This document shows positions 7,852 through 15,006 of a stretch of DNA of 22,820 bases, one piece after another. The stretch spans positions 1 to 22,820 of the forward strand of contig CAYSGF010000220.1 in assembly GCA_964430275.1 (NCBI GenBank). The letters run 5' to 3'. Origin of the DNA: DASTYK01 sp964430275 (GTDB taxonomy: Bacteria; Gemmatimonadota; Gemmatimonadetes; Longimicrobiales; RSA9). Each line of letters begins with the position of its first letter. Within the stretch, counting starts at the first letter, position 1. The position numbers and the translations under genes are program-made. The notes beneath the pieces were generated by a model. It made no database searches, was not told the origin of the DNA, and saw only the letters and a program-made list of their open reading frames with translations.

Positions 7852-8835
7852 GTGACGAGTGATCCTGCGCCGATGACCACACCTGCCGCTTCCCCGGCCG
7901 TGCTTCCCATGCAGGTCATCATGAATCCGAGCGCCCGCAGCGGCGCGGCGGCCGCGGTGCGCGCCGAGCTCGATCGCGAGCTCGGCAGCCGCGGCGTCCG
8001 GTACGAACGCGTCGATACTGCGGCGCCGTTGCATGCTGCTGAGCTGGCGGCAGACGCCGCACGCGCGGGCGTGCCGGTCGTCGTCGCGGCGGGCGGTGAC
8101 GGCACGGTCCACGAGGTCGCCAACGGTCTGCTGCGCGCCCGGGCCGAGCTCGGCACCATCACGACCGCGCTCGCAGTCATCCCGTGCGGCACCGGGAACG
8201 ATTTCGCCCGCATTATCGCCCGCATCGGCAGCCGGACCGCGGCATACGATGCCCTCCAGCGCCGCGCAGTCCGCGTCGTGGACGCCGGACTCGTGCGCTG
8301 GGACGGCGGCCAGGAGTATTTCGTGAACGGGATGGGCACGGGCATCGACGTCGAGGTCGTGCGGCAGCTCCGCAAGACGAGTCGGTTACCCGGCGGCCTC
8401 ATCTACCTGCGTGCGCTGGTGCGCGCACTCGCCCGGTTTCGCCCGATTCCGCTGCGCGTGAGCGCGGGGGACACGGTGATCGACAGTCGCGCCATGATGG
8501 TCGCGCTCTGCCACGGCCAGCGCATCGGTGGCGCCTTCCGCATCTGTCCGGACAGCCTGCCCGATGACGGCCTGCTCGACGCCTGCTTCGTCGAGGCGCT
8601 GCCCTGGCATGCGATTCCGGGCACCGTACTCGCCGTGGCACGCGGAACGCATGCCGGGCGGCCGCGGGTACGAATGCTGCGCGCGCCTGCTTTCGTCCTC
8701 GACGTGCCGGCAGGCACGCCGCTCTACGTTCAGCTCGACGGTGAGCTGCGCGATACCGGAAACGCCCGGACGCTCCACGTCTCCACGCTTGCCGGCGCAC
8801 TGCACGTGATCGCCGCACCCGTTACGGAAGGATGA
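7852..8835 (+). CDS. Diacylglycerol/lipid kinase (DAGK catalytic domain, YegS/BmrU-type)
   Basis: A 327-residue cytosolic or membrane-associated kinase. The N-terminal DAGK domain begins at MQVIMNPSARSG (residues 20-31) and carries the nucleotide-binding GGDGTVHEVANGL (81-93) and PCGTGNDFARII (111-122). The C-terminal beta-sandwich has DDGLLDACFVEALP and VQLDGEL, the normal end of YegS-like lipid kinases. It probably phosphorylates diacylglycerol or a related lipid at the membrane, returning it to phospholipid synthesis. The first residues are poorly conserved: GTG 7852 is used here, with ATG 7873 and ATG 7909 as alternatives. ATG 7909 would start right at the fold. The stop overlaps the next gene as ATGA. 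The exact lipid substrate cannot be told from sequence. Confidence 0.9.
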   Translation: MTSDPAPMTTPAASPAVLPMQVIMNPSARSGAAAAVRAELDRELGSRGVRYERVDTAAPLHAAELAADAARAGVPVVVAAGGDGTVHEVANGLLRARAELGTITTALAVIPCGTGNDFARIIARIGSRTAAYDALQRRAVRVVDAGLVRWDGGQEYFVNGMGTGIDVEVVRQLRKTSRLPGGLIYLRALVRALARFRPIPLRVSAGDTVIDSRAMMVALCHGQRIGGAFRICPDSLPDDGLLDACFVEALPWHAIPGTVLAVARGTHAGRPRVRMLRAPAFVLDVPAGTPLYVQLDGELRDTGNARTLHVSTLAGALHVIAAPVTEG

Positions 8836-9491
8836 GCCGCCGACGCATGCGACGCACTGTCCTGTTACTGTTCGCCCTCGCCGTTCCCTTGCTGCCTGCG
8901 GTCACACGCGCGCAGGAACCGGTACCGGGCGACACGACTGCAGCACCCGAGCTCGGGCCGCGGGCACCGGAACCGGTCGATACCACATACCAGCCGCCCA
9001 GCGCGCGGGCTGCACTTCTCAAGTCGCTCGTGATTCCCGGTTGGGGGCAGTTCTCCGTCGGCTCCTACGTGCGCGGTGGCGTGTACCTGGCCATCGGTGC
9101 CACGAGCTGGGCAATGCTCGGCAAGACGATCCACAAGCTCGGGGAGGCGCAGGACCAGGTGCGCGCGCGCCGAGGCACGGTCGCCGACTCGCTGCGCGAT
9201 GCCATGCTCACCGATCCGGAGCTTGCCGAGGAGCTCGCCGACTCGCTCGTGTTCGACACGCGCGTGGAGGCGGACTCGCTGCTCTCCGACAAGCGCGGCC
9301 TCGTCACCGCACGGCGCCAGCAACGCCAGGACTGGATCGCCTACACGCTCTTCTTCACGTTTCTGAATGCGCTCGATGCGTACGTCGCGGCCCACCTGAC
9401 GGATTTCCCGGGTGAGCTCGATGTCGACCGGCGCGCGGATGGCAGTCTCTCGATCGGTGTACGAATGGCGACGGGGAGGCGGCGCGAATGA
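8832..9491 (+). CDS. DUF5683-type membrane protein
   Basis: A 219-residue protein with an N-terminal signal peptide (RRRMRR, hydrophobic stretch, likely cleavage near VTRAQ, residue 27). The diagnostic SLVIPGWGQFSVGSYVRGG lies at residues 65-83, with PGWGQ at 69-73; this hallmark of DUF5683 is followed by a hydrophobic segment (about 81-98). A charged middle (about 103-165, rich in E, D and R, likely helical) precedes a second hydrophobic segment (about 168-190, IAYTLFFTFLNALDAYVAAHL). The family's function is not known; a small envelope membrane protein is all that can be said. It overlaps the lipid kinase and murI by four bases on each side, suggesting co-expression with envelope-building genes. 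Confidence 0.82.
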   Translation: MSRRRMRRTVLLLFALAVPLLPAVTRAQEPVPGDTTAAPELGPRAPEPVDTTYQPPSARAALLKSLVIPGWGQFSVGSYVRGGVYLAIGATSWAMLGKTIHKLGEAQDQVRARRGTVADSLRDAMLTDPELAEELADSLVFDTRVEADSLLSDKRGLVTARRQQRQDWIAYTLFFTFLNALDAYVAAHLTDFPGELDVDRRADGSLSIGVRMATGRRRE

Positions 9492-10312
9492 CGGATGCAT
9501 CCAGCCCGATCGGCGTCTTCGACTCCGGTATCGGCGGCCTCACGGTGGTGCGTGAGCTCGTACAACGGCTGCCGAATGAATCGATCGTCTACTTCGGCGA
9601 TACCGCGCGCGTCCCGTATGGCTCGAAGTCCGCCGAGACCGTGCGCCGCTATTCCCAGGAGGCCGCGGCGTTCCTGCTGTCGCGCGGCGTGAAGATGGTC
9701 GTCGTCGCGTGCAACACCGCGACCGCGCACGCCGGCGCACTGCTGGCGCGAACACTGCCCGTGCCGGTACTCGGTGTGATCGAGCCGGGCGCACGGGCTG
9801 CCGTGGCAGCGACCAAAAGCGGCCGCATCGGTGTGATCGGCACGGCCGGCACGATCGGCTCCGGCGCCTACGATCTCGCCGTCCGCCACAAGCTCGACCA
9901 CGCCCGCGTGTACGCGCAGCCGTGCCCGCTCTTCGTGCCGCTCGTGGAAGAAGGATGGGTCGGCCATGACGCCGCGCGCCTGGTCGCCGCCGAATACCTG
10001 CGCCCGCTTCACGAGATGGACGTGGACGTGGTCATCCTCGGCTGCACGCACTACCCCGTCCTGCGCAGCCTCGTCGAGGACGTGATGGGCAATGACGTCG
10101 CCCTGGTGGACTCCGCCGAGGAGACGGCACGCGAGATCGAGGCGACACTCCGTGCGGGGAACCTGCTGCGCACGGATGCCGCTTCCCCCGAGCATACGTT
10201 CATCGCAAGCGATTCGCCGCTGCGCTTCCGTGATGTCGGCCGCGCATTCGTCGGGGATATCCTGCGCCGGGTCGAGCAGGTGGACGTGGAGGGCTACGGC
10301 CGGGCCGCCTGA
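9488..10312 (+). CDS. murI: Glutamate racemase
   Basis: A 274-residue cytosolic enzyme that interconverts L- and D-glutamate, supplying D-Glu for the second residue of the peptidoglycan stem peptide. All landmarks are present. IGVFDSGIGGLTVV (residues 8-21) contains Asp12, and GDTARVPYGSK (37-47) follows. The two catalytic cysteines sit in VACNTATA (Cys75) and LGCTHYPVL (Cys186), so the two-base mechanism is intact. Length is normal. ATG 9488 overlaps the preceding stop as ATGA. The 3' end overlaps convergent lpxH by 19 bases. Confidence 0.97.
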   Translation: MTDASSPIGVFDSGIGGLTVVRELVQRLPNESIVYFGDTARVPYGSKSAETVRRYSQEAAAFLLSRGVKMVVVACNTATAHAGALLARTLPVPVLGVIEPGARAAVAATKSGRIGVIGTAGTIGSGAYDLAVRHKLDHARVYAQPCPLFVPLVEEGWVGHDAARLVAAEYLRPLHEMDVDVVILGCTHYPVLRSLVEDVMGNDVALVDSAEETAREIEATLRAGNLLRTDAASPEHTFIASDSPLRFRDVGRAFVGDILRRVEQVDVEGYGRAA

Positions 10313-11034
10313 GGCCAGTGCTCGAGCGTCGGCGTGGTCCCCGGCTCGAGCCGAATATAGGTGAAGTGGTGGATCCAGTCGCCGGCGTTCAGGTAGTAGC
10401 GTCCCTCGCCGCACGCAACGATCTCCGGAATGTGCGAGTGACCGCACACGACGTAGCGCAGGCCTGCATCCTCCTCGAGGCGGGCCGCTGCCCACGCGCG
10501 CAGAAACGCCGCGCGCCCGCGCATGGCATCGTTCGTCTCCTTCGTTTCCGTACGCGATACCGCATGCGCTATGCGAATGCCGATGTCCGGATGCAGCCAG
10601 CGGAAGATGCCGATCGTCACGGGCGAGCGGACTACCGCCTTCAGCATGCGGTACCGCAGATCACCGGTGCCCAGGCCGTCCCCGTGTGCGACGAGTGCGT
10701 CGTGGCCCCCGAGCGTCGTGCGGAATGGCCGGTCGTGGAAGTCGATCCCGACTTCTTCGCGCAGGAAGCGACCCCCCCAGGCGTCGTGGTTGCCGCCGGC
10801 CAGGGTCACCGGGATGCCGGCCTCTACGAGTGCGGCCAGGGCGGTGAGCACACGGAAGTGCTCGCCCGGCACGACGGTCCGGTACTCGAACCAGAAATCG
10901 AAGAGGTCGCCGGCGATCAGGAGACTGCGCGCGTCGCCGGCGACCTGCTCCAGGAAGCGCACGAAGCGGCGTTCCGTTTCGGCAGGAACGCCTCCCAGGT
11001 GGAGGTCGCTGACGATCAGATCGGGCTTGGCCAT
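10294..11034 (-). CDS. lpxH: UDP-2,3-diacylglucosamine diphosphatase LpxH
   Basis: A 246-residue calcineurin-like metallophosphoesterase, close to the E. coli length. The metal-binding motifs are in order: SDLHLGG (Asp10, His12), AGDLFDFWFE (Asp43), GGNHD (Asn82, His83), AHGD (about 116-119) and CGHSHIPE (197-204). The FDFW element and C-terminal NAGDW favour LpxH over generic phosphoesterases; LpxG or LpxI would look different. The enzyme hydrolyses UDP-2,3-diacylglucosamine to lipid X plus UMP at the inner face of the inner membrane in lipid A synthesis. ATG 11034 is chosen because the fold starts at once; a 35-residue upstream extension looks non-coding and runs through the divergent promoter region. 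The gene overlaps murI tail to tail. Confidence 0.93.
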   Translation of the reverse strand: MAKPDLIVSDLHLGGVPAETERRFVRFLEQVAGDARSLLIAGDLFDFWFEYRTVVPGEHFRVLTALAALVEAGIPVTLAGGNHDAWGGRFLREEVGIDFHDRPFRTTLGGHDALVAHGDGLGTGDLRYRMLKAVVRSPVTIGIFRWLHPDIGIRIAHAVSRTETKETNDAMRGRAAFLRAWAAARLEEDAGLRYVVCGHSHIPEIVACGEGRYYLNAGDWIHHFTYIRLEPGTTPTLEHWPQAARP

Positions 11035-11155
11035 GGCGGCGCCGAAGCTATGCGCCCGCACCGCCGCCGCAAGCCGCGCGCTGCGCACCGCTCCCTTCCG
11101 CGCGTCCGGCGCTGTATGTTTCCGCCGTGCTCCGTCCACTCCTCATGCCGAGATC
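11035..11155. other. Divergent promoter region between lpxH and deoC
   Basis: These 121 bases separate outward-facing lpxH and the long plus-strand run starting with deoC. TATGTT at 11115-11120 could be a -10 element for deoC, but no good -35 partner is visible. No inverted repeat suggesting a DeoR-type or CytR-type operator was found. Confidence 0.35.
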
Positions 11156-12154
11156 ATGGCGACGTCCCACGTGAGTGCAACGGCCGCGCAGCGGCTGTCG
11201 GCTACGCTGACCCGCAACCCGGGCTTCCCGCTCGAACTCGAGTGGGTCCGCGACGTGCGCGTGAACCGCAGTGCCGTCGAGCGCCGCGCCGCCACCATCG
11301 GAACGCGCCGGAGCGTGAAGAGGGACTGGCAGGCCGCGTGGTTGCTGCGTGCTGTCACACTGATCGACCTCACGACTCTGGCCGGTGACGACACCCCAGG
11401 CAACGTCGTCCGCCTCTGTGCAAAGGCGCGCAATCCGGTGCGCGCCGACGTCCTGCGTGCCCTCGGCGCCAGCGACCTGCCGATTCGCACGGCTGCCGTC
11501 TGCGTGTACCACGCCTACGTCGAGACGGCCGTCAGCGCATTGGAGGGATCCGGAATCCCGGTTGCCGCCGTGTCCACCGGCTTCCCGGCTGGCCTGTCCC
11601 CGTTTCCGCAGCGGCTCGCCGAGATCCGTGCCTCCGTTGCTGCGGGTGCAGCAGAGATCGATATCGTGATCACCCGGGCGCACGTGCTGACGGGCAACTG
11701 GGAAGCGCTCTATGACGAAGTGCGCGCGTTTCGCGAGGCGAGCGGCACGGCGCACCTGAAGACGATCCTCGCAACCGGCGAGCTCGCGACACTGCGCAAT
11801 GTCGCCCGCGCGAGTCTCGTCTGCATGATGGCCGGCGCCGACTTCATCAAGACATCCACGGGCAAGGAGGGCGTCAACGCGACGCTGCCCGTCTCGCTGG
11901 TCATGGCACGCACGATCCGCGAGTACCTCGAGCGCACTGGCCATCGCGTCGGCTTCAAGCCGGCGGGCGGCATCCGCGCCGCGAAACAGGCAATCGAATG
12001 GATGCTGCTGATGAAGGAGGAGCTCGGTACGGCGTGGCTGACGCCGGAGCGATTCCGCTTCGGAGCGAGCTCACTGCTCACCGACATCGAGCGACAGCTC
12101 GAGCACCACGTGACGGGTCGCTACTCCGCGGCGTACCGACACCCGATGGCCTGA
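11156..12154 (+). CDS. deoC: Deoxyribose-phosphate aldolase
   Basis: A 332-residue class I aldolase that cleaves 2-deoxyribose-5-phosphate to acetaldehyde and glyceraldehyde-3-phosphate. The active-site residues are present: Asp169 in AAEIDIVI, the Schiff-base Lys232 in ADFIKTSTGKEG and Lys268 in GFKPAGGIR. The N-terminal part (LTLIDLTTLAGDDT-like region, about 68-80) also fits. The protein is roughly 70-80 residues longer than E. coli DeoC and resembles the long form seen in animals, with an extra helical N terminus (about 1-65). ATG 11156 is the most plausible start; upstream sequence in frame reads through the intergenic region. It is followed after 36 bases by ALDH16, which could oxidise its acetaldehyde product. 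Confidence 0.95.
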   Translation: MATSHVSATAAQRLSATLTRNPGFPLELEWVRDVRVNRSAVERRAATIGTRRSVKRDWQAAWLLRAVTLIDLTTLAGDDTPGNVVRLCAKARNPVRADVLRALGASDLPIRTAAVCVYHAYVETAVSALEGSGIPVAAVSTGFPAGLSPFPQRLAEIRASVAAGAAEIDIVITRAHVLTGNWEALYDEVRAFREASGTAHLKTILATGELATLRNVARASLVCMMAGADFIKTSTGKEGVNATLPVSLVMARTIREYLERTGHRVGFKPAGGIRAAKQAIEWMLLMKEELGTAWLTPERFRFGASSLLTDIERQLEHHVTGRYSAAYRHPMA

Positions 12155-12179
12155 CCGGTCGCCTGCGTCGTGACCTCGA

Positions 12180-12184
12180 AAGGA
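12180..12184 (+). promoter_or_regulatory. Ribosome binding site deciding the ALDH16 start
   Basis: AAGGA, within GAAAGGAAAG, lies six bases before GTG 12191. It favours that codon over an in-frame GTG at 12170, which has no comparable element. Confidence 0.7.
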
Positions 12185-12190
12185 AAGCCC

Positions 12191-14590
12191 GTGAGCATCG
12201 CTGAGATCTTCCAGACCCTCGAGTATGGCCCCGCACCGGAGAGCACGGCACCGGCGCTCGCCTGGCTCGAGTCACACCAGCGTCGCTTCGGCCACTTCAT
12301 CGGCGGCGAGTGGCGCAGCGCCCGATCACACTTCGACACCACGAACCCGGCGAACCGCGAACTGCTCGCGCAGGTCGGGCAGGGCTCACGCGACGACGTC
12401 GCCGCGGCCGTCGCCGCTGCCCGCGACGCGCTCCCCGGCTGGCGGGCCCTGAGTGGCCACGCCCGCGCGCGTTACCTCTACGCCATCGCGCGGCAGCTGC
12501 ACAAGCATGCGCGCATGTTTGCGGTCCTCGAGTCGCTCGACAACGGCAAGCCGATTCGCGAATCCCGCGATATCGACGTGCCGCTCGTCGCACGCCACTT
12601 CTACCACCATGCCGGCTGGGCGCAGCTCTTCGACCGCGAGTTCCCCGGCTACGAGCCCGTCGGCGTCGTCGGCCAGATCATTCCCTGGAATTTTCCGCTG
12701 CTCATGCTGGCCTGGAAGATCGCGCCCGCGCTCGCGGCCGGGAACACCGTGGTGCTCAAGCCCGCCGAGTTCACGCCGCTCACCGCACTGCGCTTCGCCG
12801 AGCTGTGCGCCGACGCCGCACTGCCTCGCGGTGTGGTGAACATCGTGACCGGCGACGGCGACACGGGCGCCGCCCTCGTCGAGCATCCCGATGTCGACAA
12901 GATCGCGTTCACCGGCTCCACCGATGTGGGCCGCATCATCCGCACGACGACCGCCGGCACGGGCAAGAAGGTTTCCCTCGAGCTCGGCGGCAAGTCGCCG
13001 TTTCTCGTGTTCGACGATGCGGACCTCGACAGCGTCGTCGAGGGTGTCGTCGACGCGATCTGGTTCAACCAGGGCCAGGTCTGTTGTGCCGGCTCGCGCA
13101 TCCTCGTGCAGGAGAACGTTGCGGACCGGCTCGTCGCGAAGCTGCGCGCGCGCATGGAGACGCTGCGCGTCGGCGACCCGCTGGACAAAGGCGTCGACAT
13201 CGGGGCGATCGTGGCGCCCGTTCAGCTCGAGCGCATCGAAGCGCTCGTGCAGCAGGGCATCGAGGAAGGGGCTACACTCTTCCAGCCGTCGTGGAGCTGT
13301 CCGACCGAAGGCTGCTTCTATCCACCTACTCTCTTCACGGACGTCTCGCCCGCCGCGACCATCGCGCAGGTCGAGATCTTCGGGCCCGTCGTCGTGCTCA
13401 TGACGTTCCGCACGCCCGACGAGGCAGTCGCGCTCGCGAATAATACGCGCTACGGACTGGCGGCCTCCGTCTGGACGGAGAGCGTCAATCTCGCTCTCGA
13501 TATCGCCCCCGCAGTGAAGGCCGGAACCGTCTGGATCAACTGTACGAACCAGTTCGATGCCGCGTCCGGCTTCGGCGGCTACCGCGAGAGTGGTTTCGGC
13601 AGGGAAGGCGGCCGAGAGGGCATGTACGAGTACGTGCGCCCCATGTGGGAGCATGCACCTGCGCAGGCCCCGCCACCCCGTCCTGCCGCGCCTGGCGTCG
13701 ACGAAGGCACGGACCGTGACGTCGCGTCGCAGCCGGCGCTGCCGCCGATCGATCGGACACCCAAGCTCTACATCGGCGGCAAGCAGGCACGTCCCGACCA
13801 GGGGTACAGCCGCGTGGTCGACGATGCGGCCGGCACCCGCATCGGTGAGGTCGCGCAGGGGAACCGCAAGGACATACGCAATGCCGTGGAGGCCGCGCAC
13901 CGTGCAGCCGCGTGGGCGCGTGCGACCGCGCACAGCCGGGCGCAGGTCCTCTACTTCGTCGCGGAGAACCTGGCCGCGCGCGCGCACGAGTTCGCGCAGC
14001 GTTTGCGTGCGCTCGATGGCCGTGGCGAGGCAGAGGCGAAGGGCGAGGTCGCCGTGGCGATCGAGCGGCTGTTCGATGCCGCAGCTCTCGCGGACAAGTT
14101 CGACGGCAGCGTGCACCCCACACCGTTCCGCAATGTCACGCTCGCCATGCCGGAGCCGCTCGGTGTGCTCGGTATCGTCTGCACCGACGCTGCACCCCTG
14201 CTCGGGCTGGTGAGCGCGTTCGCACCCGCGGTCGCCATGGGCAACACGGTGGTGATCGTTCCGTCGGAACTGGCACCGCTCGCCGCAACGGATTTCTACC
14301 AGGTGCTCGACACCTCCGATGTGCCCGCCGGCGTCGTGAACATCGTCACGGGCAGCCGACGCGAGCTGGCGAGCGTGCTGGCCGCCCACGACGACGTCGA
14401 CGGCCTCTGGTACTTTCCCGCTGATGGCGGCAGCGCGGACGTCGAGCGTCTCTCCGCCGGCAACATGAAGCGCACCTGGTGTGCGCACGACCGCGAGCGC
14501 GACTGGTTCCGCCCGGAGCAGGGGAGCGGACGCGAATTCCTGCGGCATGCAACGCAGGTCAAGAACATCTGGGTTCCGTACGGCGAATGA
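12191..14590 (+). CDS. Aldehyde dehydrogenase 16 family protein (two ALDH domains, second one catalytically degenerate)
   Basis: A 799-residue NAD(P)-dependent aldehyde dehydrogenase with a complete first domain (about 30-485). That domain has PWNFP with Asn166, Lys190 in VVLKPAE, the general base Glu264 in LELGGKSP and the nucleophile Cys298 in NQGQVCCAGSR. It also has EIFGPV (395-400) and GGYRESGFGREGG. After a Pro/Ala-rich linker (about 490-522) comes a second ALDH-like segment (about 523-799), starting PKLYIGGKQARP and including PEPLGVLGIVCTD and AMGNTVVIVPSE. It has no catalytic Cys/Glu pair and is short. This tandem layout is that of ALDH16, where the human ALDH16A1 has lost the cysteine but bacterial members keep it. 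Placement directly after deoC points to oxidation of acetaldehyde to acetate; that substrate is an inference. The stop overlaps the thioesterase start by four bases. Confidence 0.92.
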   Translation: MSIAEIFQTLEYGPAPESTAPALAWLESHQRRFGHFIGGEWRSARSHFDTTNPANRELLAQVGQGSRDDVAAAVAAARDALPGWRALSGHARARYLYAIARQLHKHARMFAVLESLDNGKPIRESRDIDVPLVARHFYHHAGWAQLFDREFPGYEPVGVVGQIIPWNFPLLMLAWKIAPALAAGNTVVLKPAEFTPLTALRFAELCADAALPRGVVNIVTGDGDTGAALVEHPDVDKIAFTGSTDVGRIIRTTTAGTGKKVSLELGGKSPFLVFDDADLDSVVEGVVDAIWFNQGQVCCAGSRILVQENVADRLVAKLRARMETLRVGDPLDKGVDIGAIVAPVQLERIEALVQQGIEEGATLFQPSWSCPTEGCFYPPTLFTDVSPAATIAQVEIFGPVVVLMTFRTPDEAVALANNTRYGLAASVWTESVNLALDIAPAVKAGTVWINCTNQFDAASGFGGYRESGFGREGGREGMYEYVRPMWEHAPAQAPPPRPAAPGVDEGTDRDVASQPALPPIDRTPKLYIGGKQARPDQGYSRVVDDAAGTRIGEVAQGNRKDIRNAVEAAHRAAAWARATAHSRAQVLYFVAENLAARAHEFAQRLRALDGRGEAEAKGEVAVAIERLFDAAALADKFDGSVHPTPFRNVTLAMPEPLGVLGIVCTDAAPLLGLVSAFAPAVAMGNTVVIVPSELAPLAATDFYQVLDTSDVPAGVVNIVTGSRRELASVLAAHDDVDGLWYFPADGGSADVERLSAGNMKRTWCAHDRERDWFRPEQGSGREFLRHATQVKNIWVPYGE

Positions 14591-15006
14591 CCCGAGGCGA
14601 GACGAGGTTCCGGGTCCGCTACGCCGAAACCGATCAGATGGGCGTGGTTCACCACTCGAACTACGTGGTCTGGTTCGAGCTGGGACGCACGGACTACATG
14701 CGTGATCTCGGCGTGAGCTACGCCCGGCTCGAGCGCGAGGGCCTCTTCCTCGCCGTTGCCCAGATCGATATTCGCTACGGCGCCCCGGCCCGCTACGATG
14801 ACGAGCTGCGTGTGATCACGCGGATCGAGCGGGTTCGCTCACGTGCGGTGACGTTCGCCTACGAGGTGCGTCGCGTCGACGATGATGAGCGGCTCGCCAC
14901 CGGCAGCACCCTGCTCGTGGCCATGGATGAACACGGCGTCAGCCGCACGCTGCCCGCGACGCTCCTCGATCGCTTCCGCGACGTGCTGCATGCGCCTGCG
15001 TCCTGA
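14587..15006 (+). CDS. YbgC-type hotdog-fold acyl-CoA thioesterase
   Basis: A 139-residue hotdog protein of the 4-hydroxybenzoyl-CoA thioesterase/YbgC group. The N-terminal motif VRYAETDQMGVVHHSNYVVWFE (residues 10-31) contains the catalytic Asp16 and the conserved HxxNY. Further fit comes from RTDYMRDLG and YGAPARYDDELRV. Members hydrolyse short acyl-CoA or aryl-CoA esters; YbgC itself is often tied to the Tol-Pal envelope system. No tolQ/R/A/B genes are adjacent, although the genes that follow are envelope-related. ATG 14587 overlaps the preceding stop as ATGA, and its own 3' end overlaps the next gene by 17 bases. The natural substrate is unknown. Confidence 0.88.
   Translation: MTRGETRFRVRYAETDQMGVVHHSNYVVWFELGRTDYMRDLGVSYARLEREGLFLAVAQIDIRYGAPARYDDELRVITRIERVRSRAVTFAYEVRRVDDDERLATGSTLLVAMDEHGVSRTLPATLLDRFRDVLHAPAS

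Noticed and set aside
7737..8402. Long N-terminal extension of the MFS exporter frame
   Set aside because: It is antisense to the lipid kinase, and a strong ribosome site marks ATG 7736.
12386..14548. A 720-codon open frame antisense to ALDH16
   Set aside because: Its sequence is low-complexity and shows no domain, and the sense strand encodes intact ALDH motifs; long antisense frames are expected at this GC content.
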